64,000 bases of DNA from Bacteroidota bacterium (GCA_016124735.1 WGMZ01000011.1:1-64000); one strand, 5' to 3'; shown: positions 17,832 through 27,750, counted from the first letter of the stretch. Numbers and translations: made by a program. The notes: generated by a model from the sequence alone, not told the origin.

Positions 17832-19043
17832 TTAGCTCAAAACTTGTTTAACCAGTTCGGCTGCCTCTTTCAACTGAATCGCGGAGAACACTTTCAATCC
17901 GCTTTCGTCGATCAGTTTTTTTGCTTCTTCGGCATTGGTACCCTGCAAACGAACAATGATGGGAACAGGAATATTTCCAATGTTTTTATAAGCATCAACC
18001 ACCCCCTGCGCCACACGGTCGCAACGAACTATTCCTCCAAAAACGTTAATCAAAATGGCTTTAACGTTCGGATCGGAAAGAATAATACGGAAGCCCGCTT
18101 CAACTGTCTGAGCATTCGCTGTACCTCCCACATCCAGGAAGTTCGCTGGCTCGCCACCACTTAATTTGATAATATCCATTGTGGCCATGGCCAGTCCGGC
18201 ACCATTCACCATACAACCTACGTTTCCGTCGAGTTTTACATAGTTCAGATTGGATTTTTTGGCTTCCACTTCTGTAGGGTCTTCTTCTGACTCATCGCGC
18301 AGTTCAGCCAAATCTTTATGACGGTATAATGCATTTTCATCCAAAGACACTTTGGCATCTACTGCCAGGATGCGGTCGTCGGATGTTTTTAATACCGGGT
18401 TGATTTCGAACATATCGCTGTCAGTTCCTACATAAGCGGAATAAAGCGCCATTACGAATTTTACCATTTCCTTATTTGCCTGACCTTCCAGTCCGAGATT
18501 GTAAGCAATCTTTCTGGCCTGGAAACCAGTTAAACCGGTCAATGGATCTATCCATTCTTTGTATATTTTTTCAGGAGTATGTTCAGCTACTTCTTCGATG
18601 TCCATCCCTCCTTCCGTAGTATAGATGATCACATTCTGGCTCGTCTGACGATCGAGTAAAACGGACATGTAATATTCTTTTGGCTCAGAAGCTCCGGGAT
18701 AGTATACGTCTTCTGCAACCAGAATTTTGTTTACTACTTTGCCTTTCGGCCCTGTTTGAATAGTTACCAATGTATTGCCCAATAGATTCTTGGCAATCTC
18801 TTTTGCCTGATCCAGATTCTTAGCCAACGCAACACCATGTTGCTCGCTTCCAATAATGGTTCCTTTTCCACGTCCACCGGCATGGATTTGTGACTTAATA
18901 ACCACCCAGCTCTGACCAGAATTCGCCTGGACTTGTTTTGCCGCTTCCAAAGCTTCATCCGGAGTATTGGCTACGATACCTGTCTGAACAGTAACACCGT
19001 AATTCTGTAAAATTTCTTTTGCCTGATATTCGTGAATATTCAT
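17832..19043 (-). CDS. sucC: Succinyl-CoA synthetase, beta subunit (ADP/GDP-forming)
   Basis: TCA-cycle enzyme subunit that makes succinate and ATP/GTP from succinyl-CoA with the alpha subunit SucD, whose gene is not in the window. At 403 residues it is somewhat longer than the E. coli protein. Visible are the N-terminal MNIHEYQAKEIL ATP-grasp start, the HAGGRGKG nucleotide loop, FEINPVL, and the C-terminal NIFGG-type loop (INVFGGIVRCD) that meets the alpha subunit's phosphohistidine. An in-frame start about 100 bases upstream is rejected because it lies above the promoter. Confidence 0.96.
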   Translation of the reverse strand: MNIHEYQAKEILQNYGVTVQTGIVANTPDEALEAAKQVQANSGQSWVVIKSQIHAGGRGKGTIIGSEQHGVALAKNLDQAKEIAKNLLGNTLVTIQTGPKGKVVNKILVAEDVYYPGASEPKEYYMSVLLDRQTSQNVIIYTTEGGMDIEEVAEHTPEKIYKEWIDPLTGLTGFQARKIAYNLGLEGQANKEMVKFVMALYSAYVGTDSDMFEINPVLKTSDDRILAVDAKVSLDENALYRHKDLAELRDESEEDPTEVEAKKSNLNYVKLDGNVGCMVNGAGLAMATMDIIKLSGGEPANFLDVGGTANAQTVEAGFRIILSDPNVKAILINVFGGIVRCDRVAQGVVDAYKNIGNIPVPIIVRLQGTNAEEAKKLIDESGLKVFSAIQLKEAAELVKQVLS

Positions 19044-19065
19044 GTGCGCATTTTTAAAAGATGCG

Positions 19066-19096
19066 CAAAAATAGTTTTTGCAAGTCAAGGGAACAA
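19066..19096 (-). promoter_or_regulatory. Promoter of sucC
   Basis: On the minus strand TTG (19094-19096) and TATTTTTG (19066-19073) are 20 bases apart. The leader to the ATG at 19043 would be about 17 bases, which fixes the start. Confidence 0.7.
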
Positions 19097-19197
19097 GGAT
19101 AGAAAGCGGATAAATTCTTCTCTCAGCAAAGACTCTCAACACGATCCTATACCTTATCTGAATTCACATCGCTATATTGCCTCAAACCCATTGTTAG

Positions 19198-20145
19198 ATG
19201 ACCATAAAGAACCACTCCCTCTCTTTCGCATTTATTCTGCTTCTTATGACGCTTAGTTCCTCCTGGCAAACGCTTTCAGCGCAGGTGGATACTAATTGGA
19301 TTCAAACACCGGATACCAGTCAGATATACAAGGTGACCTGCTTCGACAATCACTATTTTATCGGGCATATTGTTCGAATAGACCAGCGGGAAATCGAAAT
19401 GATACTTCCGGTAAGGGGCATATTAATTCTCCCCTCTTATACGGTGAAAAGCATCATTAAAATTAGCCCGGAAGAATTGGATAATCATGGCAATCTGAAG
19501 GCAGACAATACGGATCTCCATCTATATGCGCTGAATACCAATGCCTTCGGGCTAAAAAGCGGGCAGGTGGTCTCGGGCCTTGGCCTGATAGGGCCCGATG
19601 TTAGTGTTGGTATCTCCCGGCATCTGCAATTCCGGTTGCGCAGCACTTGGATTGCAACTCCCATGATGGCTACCCTGAATTATTCCGTAGCTTTTTCCGA
19701 TAAAGTACATGCCCAATTGGGGGCCATGATTGGCTGGGGAACCTGGAACTATCCTGAGGGCGGAATAATTCTGCCGTATGCTGGAGTCACATTTGGTTCC
19801 AATCATAATCACCTCACACTAACCGGAGGCTACGGCCAACTGTTTACTTATGCAAACCGCAACTTTCCACTCCCATATATCGGGCTTTCCAGTTCGAGAC
19901 AGGTTGGCCGCAACTTAAGCCTGATCTTCGACTCCTATTTTTCGATTTACACCGGCGTGAATATATACAGCACCGATTTCAATTCATTCAGTCGGAGATA
20001 TACCGAGGCAAATGGCATGGCCATGCTAGCGCTTCGCTATCATCCCAATGGAAGAGATTTCGTTCAGATTGGCGGAGGGGTGTTCACTATACAGGGAGAT
20101 CCGTTACCATTGCCCATCCTTCAATACCAGCACCGCTTTAACTGA
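19198..20145 (+). CDS. Secreted beta-rich protein, probable outer-membrane protein
   Basis: 315 residues with a signal peptide (about 1-29, ending LSAQ). Residues about 40-90 form a small beta domain (IYKVTCFDNHYFIGHIVRIDQREIEMIL...). The rest alternates polar and hydrophobic residues with many Gly and aromatic residues, as in outer-membrane beta-barrels, and the last strand ends in ILQYQHRFN. No family name recognised. It is 39 bases upstream of lolD, so could be co-transcribed with it. Confidence 0.7.
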   Translation: MTIKNHSLSFAFILLLMTLSSSWQTLSAQVDTNWIQTPDTSQIYKVTCFDNHYFIGHIVRIDQREIEMILPVRGILILPSYTVKSIIKISPEELDNHGNLKADNTDLHLYALNTNAFGLKSGQVVSGLGLIGPDVSVGISRHLQFRLRSTWIATPMMATLNYSVAFSDKVHAQLGAMIGWGTWNYPEGGIILPYAGVTFGSNHNHLTLTGGYGQLFTYANRNFPLPYIGLSSSRQVGRNLSLIFDSYFSIYTGVNIYSTDFNSFSRRYTEANGMAMLALRYHPNGRDFVQIGGGVFTIQGDPLPLPILQYQHRFN

Positions 20146-20170
20146 TAAAGTACAGAAATAGTAAATCCCC

Positions 20171-20178
20171 TATCTTCG
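20171..20178 (+). promoter_or_regulatory. Possible -7 box before lolD (one mismatch)
   Basis: TATCTTCG differs from TAnnTTTG at one base and ends 6 bases before the ATG at 20185. No TTG box was confirmed at the expected distance. Confidence 0.3.
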
Positions 20179-20184
20179 CTGCCT

Positions 20185-20838
20185 ATGGTCGAAGCACATG
20201 GCATACGCAAAAGTTATGGAAAGCTGGAAGTTTTAAAAGACATCCATCTTCAGGTTGCAGAGGGCGAAATTGTAAGCATCGTGGGAGCTTCAGGAGCAGG
20301 TAAATCAACCCTGCTTCAGATTTTAGGCACCCTTGATAATGCCGATGAGGGAAAGCTGATTATTCGTGGCAAGAAATTGAATGAGATGAATGCGAATGCA
20401 CTGGCTGATTTTCGCAATCAGGAGCTGGGTTTTGTGTTTCAGTTCCATCATCTGCTGCCCGAATTTACGGCTTTGGAAAATACCTGCTTTCCGGCCTTCA
20501 TTCAGGGGGCAGACAAAGAAGAAGCTGAATCCAGAGCCCGTCAATTATTGGAGCGGCTGGGATTAAAAGAACGCTGGAATCATAAACCCTCCGAACTTTC
20601 CGGAGGTGAACAACAGCGGGTAGCTGTTGCCAGAGCTCTGATAAATCAACCGGCAGTAGTGTTTGCAGATGAACCCAGCGGCAACCTGGATTCCGTCAAT
20701 TCACGGGAGCTGCATGAGCTGTTTTTTCAGCTGCGGGATGAGATGAATCAGACCTTTATCATTGTGACTCACAACGAAGAACTGGCGGCCAAAGCGGATC
20801 GGTGTTTGACTATTCGCGACGGACGCATAGAAGAATAA
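20185..20838 (+). CDS. lolD: Lipoprotein-releasing ABC transporter ATP-binding protein
   Basis: 217-residue ABC ATPase with Walker [10 protein letters not shown] (34-42), Q-loop [15 protein letters not shown], signature [15 protein letters not shown], Walker [13 protein letters not shown] and the switch His in IVTHN. The [13 protein letters not shown] stretch is typical of LolD, which powers extraction of lipoproteins from the inner membrane. The permease gene is not adjacent. A related MacB-type ATPase is the main alternative. Only 3 bases separate it from recQ, so the two are in one operon. Confidence 0.85.
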   Translation: MVEAHGIRKSYGKLEVLKDIHLQVAEGEIVSIVGASGAGKSTLLQILGTLDNADEGKLIIRGKKLNEMNANALADFRNQELGFVFQFHHLLPEFTALENTCFPAFIQGADKEEAESRARQLLERLGLKERWNHKPSELSGGEQQRVAVARALINQPAVVFADEPSGNLDSVNSRELHELFFQLRDEMNQTFIIVTHNEELAAKADRCLTIRDGRIEE

Positions 20839-20841
20839 CCC

Positions 20842-22731
20842 ATGACCGATATTCATGATATCCTGAAAAAATATTGGGGCTATGAGCGCTTTCGTCCGCT
20901 GCAACAGGAAATCATCGAGTCGGTATTGGAAGGAAAAGACACCCTGGCATTACTTCCGACAGGAGGCGGTAAAAGCATTTGTTTCCAGGTTCCCGCTTTG
21001 GCAAGTGAAGGCCTCACATTGGTTGTTTCTCCTCTGATTGCTTTGATGAAAGATCAGGTAGAAAACCTGATCAAACGCGATATCCCGGCACTTGCCATTT
21101 ATTCCGGCATGAATTATAGGCAGATCGACATGGAACTCGACAAGTGCATTAAAGGCGAATACAAGTTCCTGTATGTTTCCCCAGAGCGACTTAAAACAGA
21201 AATATTCAAAGCCCGTTTGCCGCAGATGAATATCAATCTTTTGGCTGTTGATGAAGCACATTGCATCTCACAATGGGGGTATGATTTTCGTCCCGAATAC
21301 CTCCAAATTTCCGAAGTAAGAAAATGGATTGATGCACCAATTCTCGCATTGACTGCCACGGCAACCGGAAAAGTCGTTCTGGATATTCAAAACAAACTCG
21401 CCTTTGAACACAAGCATGTGTTTCGAAAGAGTTTTGAGCGGACCAACCTCCATTACATTGTATTGGAAGAAGAAGACAAAACTGGCCGTATCCTTAAAAT
21501 TTGTAAGCGTTTTCAGGGTAGTGGAGTGATATACGCCCGCAACCGGAAGCTATGCCGCGATATCGCGGAATACCTCTACCAACACGGAATATCCGCCGAT
21601 TACTACCACGCAGGACTCGAGCCGGCACAACGAAATGCAAAGCAAGAATCCTGGATTGAAAACAGAACGCGCGTAATGGTTAGCACCAATGCCTTTGGAA
21701 TGGGAATCGACAAGCCGGATGTGCGGTTTGTGGTTCATTACGAAATGCCTGATTCGCTGGAAGCGTATTATCAGGAGGCAGGCAGAGCAGGCAGAGATGA
21801 AAAAGCCGCGTATTGCGTGGCCCTGGTTCAGAACTCAGATCGCGACAAAGCATTTAAAAAATTGGATGAGAGTTATCCCGGCTATGAAAAGGTAAACAGG
21901 GTATACGAAGGACTTTGCAATTATTACCAAATTGCTGTGCACAGTGGAGCTATGAAGGAGGTGGAATTCAATCTCCCTGATTTCGCCCATCATCTCGGAG
22001 TGAAGTCTCCGGATGTATACCATGCCCTGCGTGTATTGGAACTAAATGACATACTCCAGTTGTCCGAATCCATCAAACAACCCTCGCGTCTGCATATCCG
22101 GGTAAATAATACCATTTTATACGACTTTGAAATACGAAATCCGCGCCTGGCTCCTTTGATCCAATTGCTTCTTCGTTCTTACGGTGGTCTTTTTGAACAA
22201 TTTGTATTTATCGATGAGCATTTTCTGGCAAAAAAACTTCAAACAACCCCGGAACAGGTGGTGGCGGTCTTGAAGAAACTCATGGAACACGAGATTTGGG
22301 ACTTTATTCCTGCACGGGATAAGCCCACCTTAATTTTCATTCAAAACAGGGAACATAAACTCCACTACCCGCAAAATATTGTAAAAGAAAGGAAAGAAGA
22401 AGCAGAATGGCGGCTGAAACAAGTCTACGATTATGCACTCAGTCATTCGGAATGCAGAAGCCGCTTATTACTCGCCTATTTTGATGAAAGTAATGCACCA
22501 AAATGCGGGCAATGCGACGTCTGTCAGAAAGATCGCAAGCAAGCACATTCGGAAACCTATTACAGAAATTGCGCGGAAAAACTGATAAAGCAGGATATTC
22601 GCACCCTTAATGAGATGATAAGTTACCTCGGATTCTGGCATGAGACGGGACTTCAACAGGCTCTTCAATATTTGCTGGATGAAGGAAAAATTGAACTCAA
22701 CAACAAGCAGGAAATACACTGGAAGGCTTGA
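20842..22731 (+). CDS. recQ: ATP-dependent DNA helicase RecQ
   Basis: 3'-5' DNA helicase of recombination and replication repair, 629 residues. The order is: RecQ N-terminal motif 0 (YWGYERFRPLQQEII), Walker A LLPTGGGKS (38-45), DEAHCISQWGYDFRPEY, the conserved arginine motif QEAGRAGRDEK, then a zinc-binding RQC region with the cysteines of HSECRSRLL and CGQCDVC. There is no obvious HRDC domain; the C-terminus instead ends in a winged-helix-like segment (TLNEMISYLGFWHETGLQQALQYLLDEGKIEL). The stop overlaps the TTG start of the next gene. Confidence 0.94.
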   Translation: MTDIHDILKKYWGYERFRPLQQEIIESVLEGKDTLALLPTGGGKSICFQVPALASEGLTLVVSPLIALMKDQVENLIKRDIPALAIYSGMNYRQIDMELDKCIKGEYKFLYVSPERLKTEIFKARLPQMNINLLAVDEAHCISQWGYDFRPEYLQISEVRKWIDAPILALTATATGKVVLDIQNKLAFEHKHVFRKSFERTNLHYIVLEEEDKTGRILKICKRFQGSGVIYARNRKLCRDIAEYLYQHGISADYYHAGLEPAQRNAKQESWIENRTRVMVSTNAFGMGIDKPDVRFVVHYEMPDSLEAYYQEAGRAGRDEKAAYCVALVQNSDRDKAFKKLDESYPGYEKVNRVYEGLCNYYQIAVHSGAMKEVEFNLPDFAHHLGVKSPDVYHALRVLELNDILQLSESIKQPSRLHIRVNNTILYDFEIRNPRLAPLIQLLLRSYGGLFEQFVFIDEHFLAKKLQTTPEQVVAVLKKLMEHEIWDFIPARDKPTLIFIQNREHKLHYPQNIVKERKEEAEWRLKQVYDYALSHSECRSRLLLAYFDESNAPKCGQCDVCQKDRKQAHSETYYRNCAEKLIKQDIRTLNEMISYLGFWHETGLQQALQYLLDEGKIELNNKQEIHWKA

Positions 22732-23819
22732 AAAACAAACGCATCAGTTTTACCGTAATCAATGATTTGACATACGATCAGCGCATGCAACGCATCTGCG
22801 ACAGCCTGAGCCGTGCCGGGTATCATGTAACCCTGATCGGAAGAAAACTGCCCGCTTCAAAACCACTGCCTGATTTTTCCTTTCGATGCGTGCGGCTCCC
22901 GTTTTTCTTTAAAAAGGGTAAGATTTTTTATCTCGAAACCCAGTTGCGTTATTTCTTCTATCTGCTCTTTCACTCATTTGACATATACGGCGCCGTAGAT
23001 CTTGATACGATCCTGCCGAACATGCTGGTGGCAAGAATTAAATGGAGAAAATGGGTTTACGATGCCCACGAATATTTTACGGAAGTCCCTGAGGTAGTAG
23101 AAAGGCCGGGAATTAAAAAAGCCTGGGAATGGATAGAAAAAATAAGCGTTCCGCATGCCGATTTGGCGTATACGGTTAGTCCCGGACTGGCCGAGTTGTT
23201 TTATAAAAAATATCAGAAAGAATTCGGCGTTATACGAAATGTGCCTTTTCGAACCATGTATATTCAAAAACCCGCATCCGGAATTACGTTCATCCTTTAC
23301 CAGGGCGCATTGAATGAAGGAAGGGCATTGGAGTATTTAATTTCCGCGGTAAAAGACCTGCCTGTTCTGGTAAAAATTGCGGGTGAAGGAGATTTAAGTA
23401 CCGCCCTTCGGGAACAGGTGGCGGCAAGTGGTCAAAGCCAACAAATCGAATTTCTGGGTCACCTGACACCATCCGAATTGAGAGAATTGACCCCTCAGGC
23501 ATGGCTTGGATTCAATGTACTCGAAAATAAGGGACTGAGTTATTATTATTCCCTTGCCAACAAGTGTTTTGACTACCTTCAGGCTGGAGTTCCCTGTCTT
23601 TGCAGCCCCTTCCCGGAATACCAAAACCTTGCAAAAGAATATCCTGCGTTTATTTTTGCCGCAGCGAACACAGATGAAATTCGTCTTTGTATAGAAGAAT
23701 TACTGAATCATCCGGAATCGCATCAGCAATTATCCGAGGCATGCAAAATTGCTGCAGAAAAGTTGTGCTGGGAAGAAGAAGAAAAATTATTGCTGGCATT
23801 TTATGAAAATCGAATCTGA
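22728..23819 (+). CDS. Glycosyltransferase, GT-B fold (GT4-like)
   Basis: 363 residues with a GT-B architecture: an N-terminal acceptor domain starting ISFTVINDLTYDQRMQRICDSLSRAGYHVTLIGR, and a C-terminal donor domain with ILYQGALNEGRALEYLI and the sugar-nucleotide region LANKCFDYLQAGVPCLCSPFPEY. It probably adds a sugar to a surface polysaccharide or lipid on the cytoplasmic side. The TTG start at 22728 overlaps the recQ TGA (TTGA). It overlaps the next glycosyltransferase gene by 17 bases, so the two are a coupled pair. Confidence 0.86.
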   Translation: MKNKRISFTVINDLTYDQRMQRICDSLSRAGYHVTLIGRKLPASKPLPDFSFRCVRLPFFFKKGKIFYLETQLRYFFYLLFHSFDIYGAVDLDTILPNMLVARIKWRKWVYDAHEYFTEVPEVVERPGIKKAWEWIEKISVPHADLAYTVSPGLAELFYKKYQKEFGVIRNVPFRTMYIQKPASGITFILYQGALNEGRALEYLISAVKDLPVLVKIAGEGDLSTALREQVAASGQSQQIEFLGHLTPSELRELTPQAWLGFNVLENKGLSYYYSLANKCFDYLQAGVPCLCSPFPEYQNLAKEYPAFIFAAANTDEIRLCIEELLNHPESHQQLSEACKIAAEKLCWEEEEKLLLAFYENRI

Positions 23820-24990
23820 GCATATTCACCTGATCGCTTTTGATATACCATGGCCTGCCAATTATGGCGGTGTGATTGATATATTTTACAAGCTTAAATC
23901 ATTGCACCAATTGGGCGTGAAAGTGACCCTGCATTGCTATCAGTATGGCAGAGAACAGAGCGAGGAATTGAAAAAATATGCGCAGGAGGTCTATTATTAC
24001 AAGCGCAGAACCTTTAAAAATCCCTTTTACAGCAAACTGCCGTACATCGTCGCATCGCGCAATACGAGCGAGTTACTCGAGAATTTATTGAAAGATGAGG
24101 ACCCTATTTTATTTGAGGGCCTCCATTGCTGCTATTATTTGTCGCACCCTGAATTAAAACGTCGATTAAAAATTGTCCGGACCCACAATGTTGAACACGA
24201 ATACTACAGCAAGTTGGAGGAGGTTGAGAGCAATTTCTTTAAAAAATATTTTTTCCGAATTGAAAGCGAGCGACTGAAACGCTTTGAAAATCAATTGAAA
24301 AATGCGAATCTGATTGCAGCCATTTCACCCAGTGATTACGCCCATTTTTTGAAAAAGTACCCAAAGTCATTCTACCTGCCCGCGTTTCACCCAAATGAAA
24401 CTGTGAGTAGCATGACTGGAAAAGGGGATTACGTTTTTTATCACGGCAATTTGTCCGTGGGGGAGAACGATCAGGCAGCCCGGTTTTTAGCAAATGAGGT
24501 ATTCAAAGATCTGCCCTTTCCTTTGATAATAGCCGGAAGTAATCCATCCCGGGAACTTTTGAATGCCATTGAAGGAAAAGAAAACATCCGCCTGATTAAT
24601 AATCTGAATTCAGAAGAAATGCTGGAATATATCAGCCAGGCACATATCAATGTTCTACCTACCTTCCAGAGCACCGGAATCAAATTAAAATTGATTAATT
24701 CCTTGTATCGGGGACGCTTCTGTCTGGTCAATAATCAGATGGTTCAAAACACAGGACTCGAAGCTTTTTGCGTAGTTGCAAACAACGCCAATCAGTTTAG
24801 AAAAGAGATTAAAAGATTGATGAAACGCTCCTTTTCTGAAGAGGATGTTGCGTCCAGATCATTGTATTTAAGCACTCAATTCTCCAATGAAGCAAATGCG
24901 GCTGTGCTGATGGATGCTATCCGTGAAGAGAAGATGTTGCCTGAATCTGACCCGATTCACAGCGGTAAATTTTTCCAAAAAACTTATTGA
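23803..24990 (+). CDS. Glycosyltransferase, GT-B fold (GT4-like)
   Basis: 395 residues. The N-terminal domain opens IHLIAFDIPWPANYGGVIDIFYKLKSL, a typical first Rossmann strand with a Gly-rich acceptor loop. The donor domain includes YVFYHGNLSVGENDQAARFL and VLPTFQSTGIKLKLINSLYRGRFCLVNN. Substrates are unknown. The ATG at 23803 was preferred over an in-frame start 54 bases upstream, because that earlier start would lie deep inside the previous gene and adds a non-homologous Lys-rich tail. Its 3' end overlaps the convergent ftsE by 74 bases. Confidence 0.85.
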   Translation: MKIESEHIHLIAFDIPWPANYGGVIDIFYKLKSLHQLGVKVTLHCYQYGREQSEELKKYAQEVYYYKRRTFKNPFYSKLPYIVASRNTSELLENLLKDEDPILFEGLHCCYYLSHPELKRRLKIVRTHNVEHEYYSKLEEVESNFFKKYFFRIESERLKRFENQLKNANLIAAISPSDYAHFLKKYPKSFYLPAFHPNETVSSMTGKGDYVFYHGNLSVGENDQAARFLANEVFKDLPFPLIIAGSNPSRELLNAIEGKENIRLINNLNSEEMLEYISQAHINVLPTFQSTGIKLKLINSLYRGRFCLVNNQMVQNTGLEAFCVVANNANQFRKEIKRLMKRSFSEEDVASRSLYLSTQFSNEANAAVLMDAIREEKMLPESDPIHSGKFFQKTY

Positions 24991-25600
24991 TTAATCGGTA
25001 ATCGTGGGTGGCCATAAATACTGCCGTCCCCTTATTGCTGATTTCCTTCAGTAATTTCATGATGTCATCGGCCACCTCCGGATCAAGGTTACCAGTAGGC
25101 TCATCTGCTAAAATTATTTCCGGATCATTTAGAAGAGCCCGGGCTATAACCACTCTTTGTTGTTCTCCGCCTGATAATTCGAAGGGCTTTTTAAAATCCT
25201 TGGTAGAAATGCCGACCATATTTAATACCTCCTGAATTCTGGCTTTTCTTTTCGTCGCGTCTTTCCAGCCGGTAGACTTCAATACAAAATCGAGGTTTTC
25301 AAAAACCGTGCGGTCCGTCAGGAGTTGAAAATCCTGAAATACAATTCCAAGATGACGCCGTAAAACATGGACATTGGAGCGTTTCACTTTTTTCAAATCT
25401 ACACCAGCCACCCAACCTTCTCCATCTATCAGCGGTAATTCTCCATACAAGGTTTTGAGAAGGCTCGACTTTCCACTTCCTGTTTTACCAATCAAGTAAA
25501 CAAATTCACCGGAATTAATCTGTAAATTCACCTCGTTAAGTACCATATTGGTTCCCTGATATACATTTACATTATTCAATCGGATAACTTCTTTGTTCAT
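24917..25600 (-). CDS. ftsE: Cell-division ABC transporter ATP-binding protein FtsE
   Basis: 227-residue ABC ATPase with Walker A GKTGSGKSS (38-46), Q-loop FQDFQLLTDRTVFENL, signature [15 protein letters not shown], Walker B IILADEPTGNLDP and a switch His (ATHDYRLI). The QDFQLL...TVFENL pattern is FtsE-like. FtsE with FtsX links the divisome to peptidoglycan hydrolases at the inner membrane. FtsX is not adjacent. LolD/MacB-type ATPases are close relatives, so the exact assignment is likely but not certain. Confidence 0.82.
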   Translation of the reverse strand: MNKEVIRLNNVNVYQGTNMVLNEVNLQINSGEFVYLIGKTGSGKSSLLKTLYGELPLIDGEGWVAGVDLKKVKRSNVHVLRRHLGIVFQDFQLLTDRTVFENLDFVLKSTGWKDATKRKARIQEVLNMVGISTKDFKKPFELSGGEQQRVVIARALLNDPEIILADEPTGNLDPEVADDIMKLLKEISNKGTAVFMATHDYRLINKFFGKIYRCESGQIQATSSLHG

Positions 25601-25707
25601 TGGGGCCAGTTCTTTATTATGGAGTCAAATCTCAGGGAATAATGATGAAATACATAAAAAAAAATAGATTTACTTTTCGCTTAATATGTAAGTGACCTGA
25701 ATTTTTA

Positions 25708-25715
25708 TAAATTTG
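25708..25715 (+). promoter_or_regulatory. -7 box before the OmpA/TPR lipoprotein gene
   Basis: TAAATTTG, 37 bases before the ATG at 25753. No clear TTG at the expected upstream distance. Confidence 0.45.
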
Positions 25716-25752
25716 CGCTGATTCAAAAGAAATCGATAACAACACATACGTT

Positions 25753-27528
25753 ATGACATTCAACACCAAGAACGGTAAGCTAGCCCTCTTTTCTGCAGTA
25801 GTTTTTTTAGCTGCTTGCACGAATGTGAAAAAAGCTGCCCAACAATTCGATGAAGGCACAAAGTACCAAGCTGAACCTGAGGTACTGGAACTTCATGGTG
25901 ACTCTGTGGAATACCAGGTTACCCTGAACATCGACCCCAAAAAACTTGATCCCAGAGTATCGGTTGACATAAATCCAACTTTGGTTTATGGCGATTCTAT
26001 GTTGGCTCGTCCACAAGTAACCGTTCGAGGTGAGAAGTCTAAGGCTTCCAAAGGAAAAGGTTCCACAACCATTCAAAGTGCTGAAGGAGGTAAAGTAACT
26101 TATAAAGATAAGTTCAAATACCAGCCAAGTATGGAGAATTCAGAACTGAAGGCTATGCCAACAGTTATGATGAAAGGATATGATAAAGTACAAGACCAGT
26201 GTATCAATGGCGATACGGTCACCATTGCTTCTGGTATTGTCACCACACACCAACTGGGAAACAATGGTGAAAATGTGATGGAAAGCGGAGATGCATACAC
26301 TCCAATTTTCAAAGACGTGAATGTTGAACTTTATTATCTCATTAACTCTGCTCATTTCAATCCTTACTTTAAAGTAAAGAGTGCAGATATTGATAACAAG
26401 GCACAGCTCGAGCAATTGAAAGAATTAGGTGCCGACACCGTATATCAAATCAAAGGCATCACCATTTATGGTCATGCTTCTCCAGACGGTGAGTTGAAAC
26501 TCAACGAAGAACTTTCAAGAAAACGTGCGGAGCATACCTTCGATTACCTGACGAAACAATTGAAAAAACTTGGTTTCGACGAAGTAAACGATTCAGCTTT
26601 CTCCCTGAACTTCACAATGAATGAAGACTGGGAAGGATGGAAAACATTGGTAGCAAATTCAGATTTGGCCGATAAAGACCAAATTCTTGCCATCATGAAC
26701 AGCAATATTCCGAATGATTCCAAAGAAGCTGAAATAAAATCTAAGCATGCAAAGTCTTATGATAAGATGAAAAACGACATGCTTCCAAAGCTTCGTCGTG
26801 CAACCATCGCATTCAATCGTCAGCAACCATTGAAAACAGATGACGAATTGTTGAGCTTCAAAAACAACATGAAAGAACTTCAAGTGGTTGAATTGCTCCA
26901 GTTGGCTCGTCTCGTTGAAAAACCAGCCGATAAAATCGCTGTTTATCAGGAAGTGAAAAGCCGCGACGCAAATGATTGGAGAGCATACAACAACATGGGA
27001 TATGTTTATCTGATGAACAACGAAATGGACAAGGCTCTTCCTATGTTAGAAAAGGCGAATAGCCTGAATCCAAATAATGCAACCGTATTGAACAACCTTG
27101 GTGTGGCCAACGCCATGATGAAAAACTATTCTCAGGCTGCTGATTACTACAAACAAGCTAAAGATGCAGGCGCGAATGTTGAGAACAACATGGGTATGTT
27201 GGAATACCGTCAGGGTCATTACCAGCAAGCTGTTGACAATCTGCAAGGCGAATCCTTGTGTCAATTCAATACTGCATTGTCTTTTGTAATGAAAGGCGAT
27301 TACAGCAAAGCAAAAGAAGTAATGGAATGCATCAAAACGGAAGACCGCGATGCACGTTACTACTACCTCTATGCTGTATTGGGTGCACGTACCAACAATC
27401 TTGAAATGGCTACTTCGAATCTAACTCGTTCTATCCAACTTGATTCGGCAATGCGTACCAGAGCAAAACAAGATCTTGAATTCAGAAGAATTAAAGACCG
27501 CGCTGAATTCGCTAATGCAATTCGCTAA
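25753..27528 (+). CDS. Lipoprotein with OmpA-like and TPR domains
   Basis: 591 residues with a lipoprotein signal (LAACTN, Cys about 23). Residues about 35-210 form a beta-rich region, then an OmpA-like peptidoglycan-binding segment (IYGHASPDGELKLNEELSRKRAEHTFDYLTKQL, about 238-270), which carries the NxxLSxxRA pattern. The C-terminal third has TPR repeats (RAYNNMGYVYLMNNEMDKALPMLEKANSLNPN and the next two). Probably an envelope protein that ties peptidoglycan to a protein complex. Strong codon regularity and its own terminator suggest high expression; function unknown. Confidence 0.85.
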   Translation: MTFNTKNGKLALFSAVVFLAACTNVKKAAQQFDEGTKYQAEPEVLELHGDSVEYQVTLNIDPKKLDPRVSVDINPTLVYGDSMLARPQVTVRGEKSKASKGKGSTTIQSAEGGKVTYKDKFKYQPSMENSELKAMPTVMMKGYDKVQDQCINGDTVTIASGIVTTHQLGNNGENVMESGDAYTPIFKDVNVELYYLINSAHFNPYFKVKSADIDNKAQLEQLKELGADTVYQIKGITIYGHASPDGELKLNEELSRKRAEHTFDYLTKQLKKLGFDEVNDSAFSLNFTMNEDWEGWKTLVANSDLADKDQILAIMNSNIPNDSKEAEIKSKHAKSYDKMKNDMLPKLRRATIAFNRQQPLKTDDELLSFKNNMKELQVVELLQLARLVEKPADKIAVYQEVKSRDANDWRAYNNMGYVYLMNNEMDKALPMLEKANSLNPNNATVLNNLGVANAMMKNYSQAADYYKQAKDAGANVENNMGMLEYRQGHYQQAVDNLQGESLCQFNTALSFVMKGDYSKAKEVMECIKTEDRDARYYYLYAVLGARTNNLEMATSNLTRSIQLDSAMRTRAKQDLEFRRIKDRAEFANAIR

Positions 27529-27549
27529 GAACTAAATAATTTAAAAGAT

Positions 27550-27582
27550 GAAAGCCTCAATGAAAGTTGGGGCTTTCTTTTT
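27550..27582 (+). terminator. Terminator after the OmpA/TPR lipoprotein gene
   Basis: GAAAGCCTCAA (27550-27560) pairs with TTGGGGCTTTC (27567-27577) with one G-T wobble, followed by TTTTT. Confidence 0.85.
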
Positions 27583-27686
27583 GTAGTTAGGACCGAGGAC
27601 AAAGGAATAAGGAGTAAGGAATCAGGATCAGGTACCAGTAGCCGAATGCTAGAAAGTAATATTAAAGTCAGTTCAAGCTTACTCTT

Positions 27687-27701
27687 TTCGAACCTGTCGA
27701 A
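27687..27701. repeat. TTCGA-N5-TCGAA palindromic element
   Basis: TTCGA ACCTG TCGAA lies in the 222-base gap between the OmpA/TPR gene and ung. The rest of the gap shows no gene. Short palindromes of this kind often occur as dispersed intergenic repeats, but only one copy was noticed in the window. Confidence 0.35.
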
Positions 27702-27750
27702 GCATCGGAAGCCGCAACAATAAGACCCTAAAACCCATTTGCCTGCCGAT

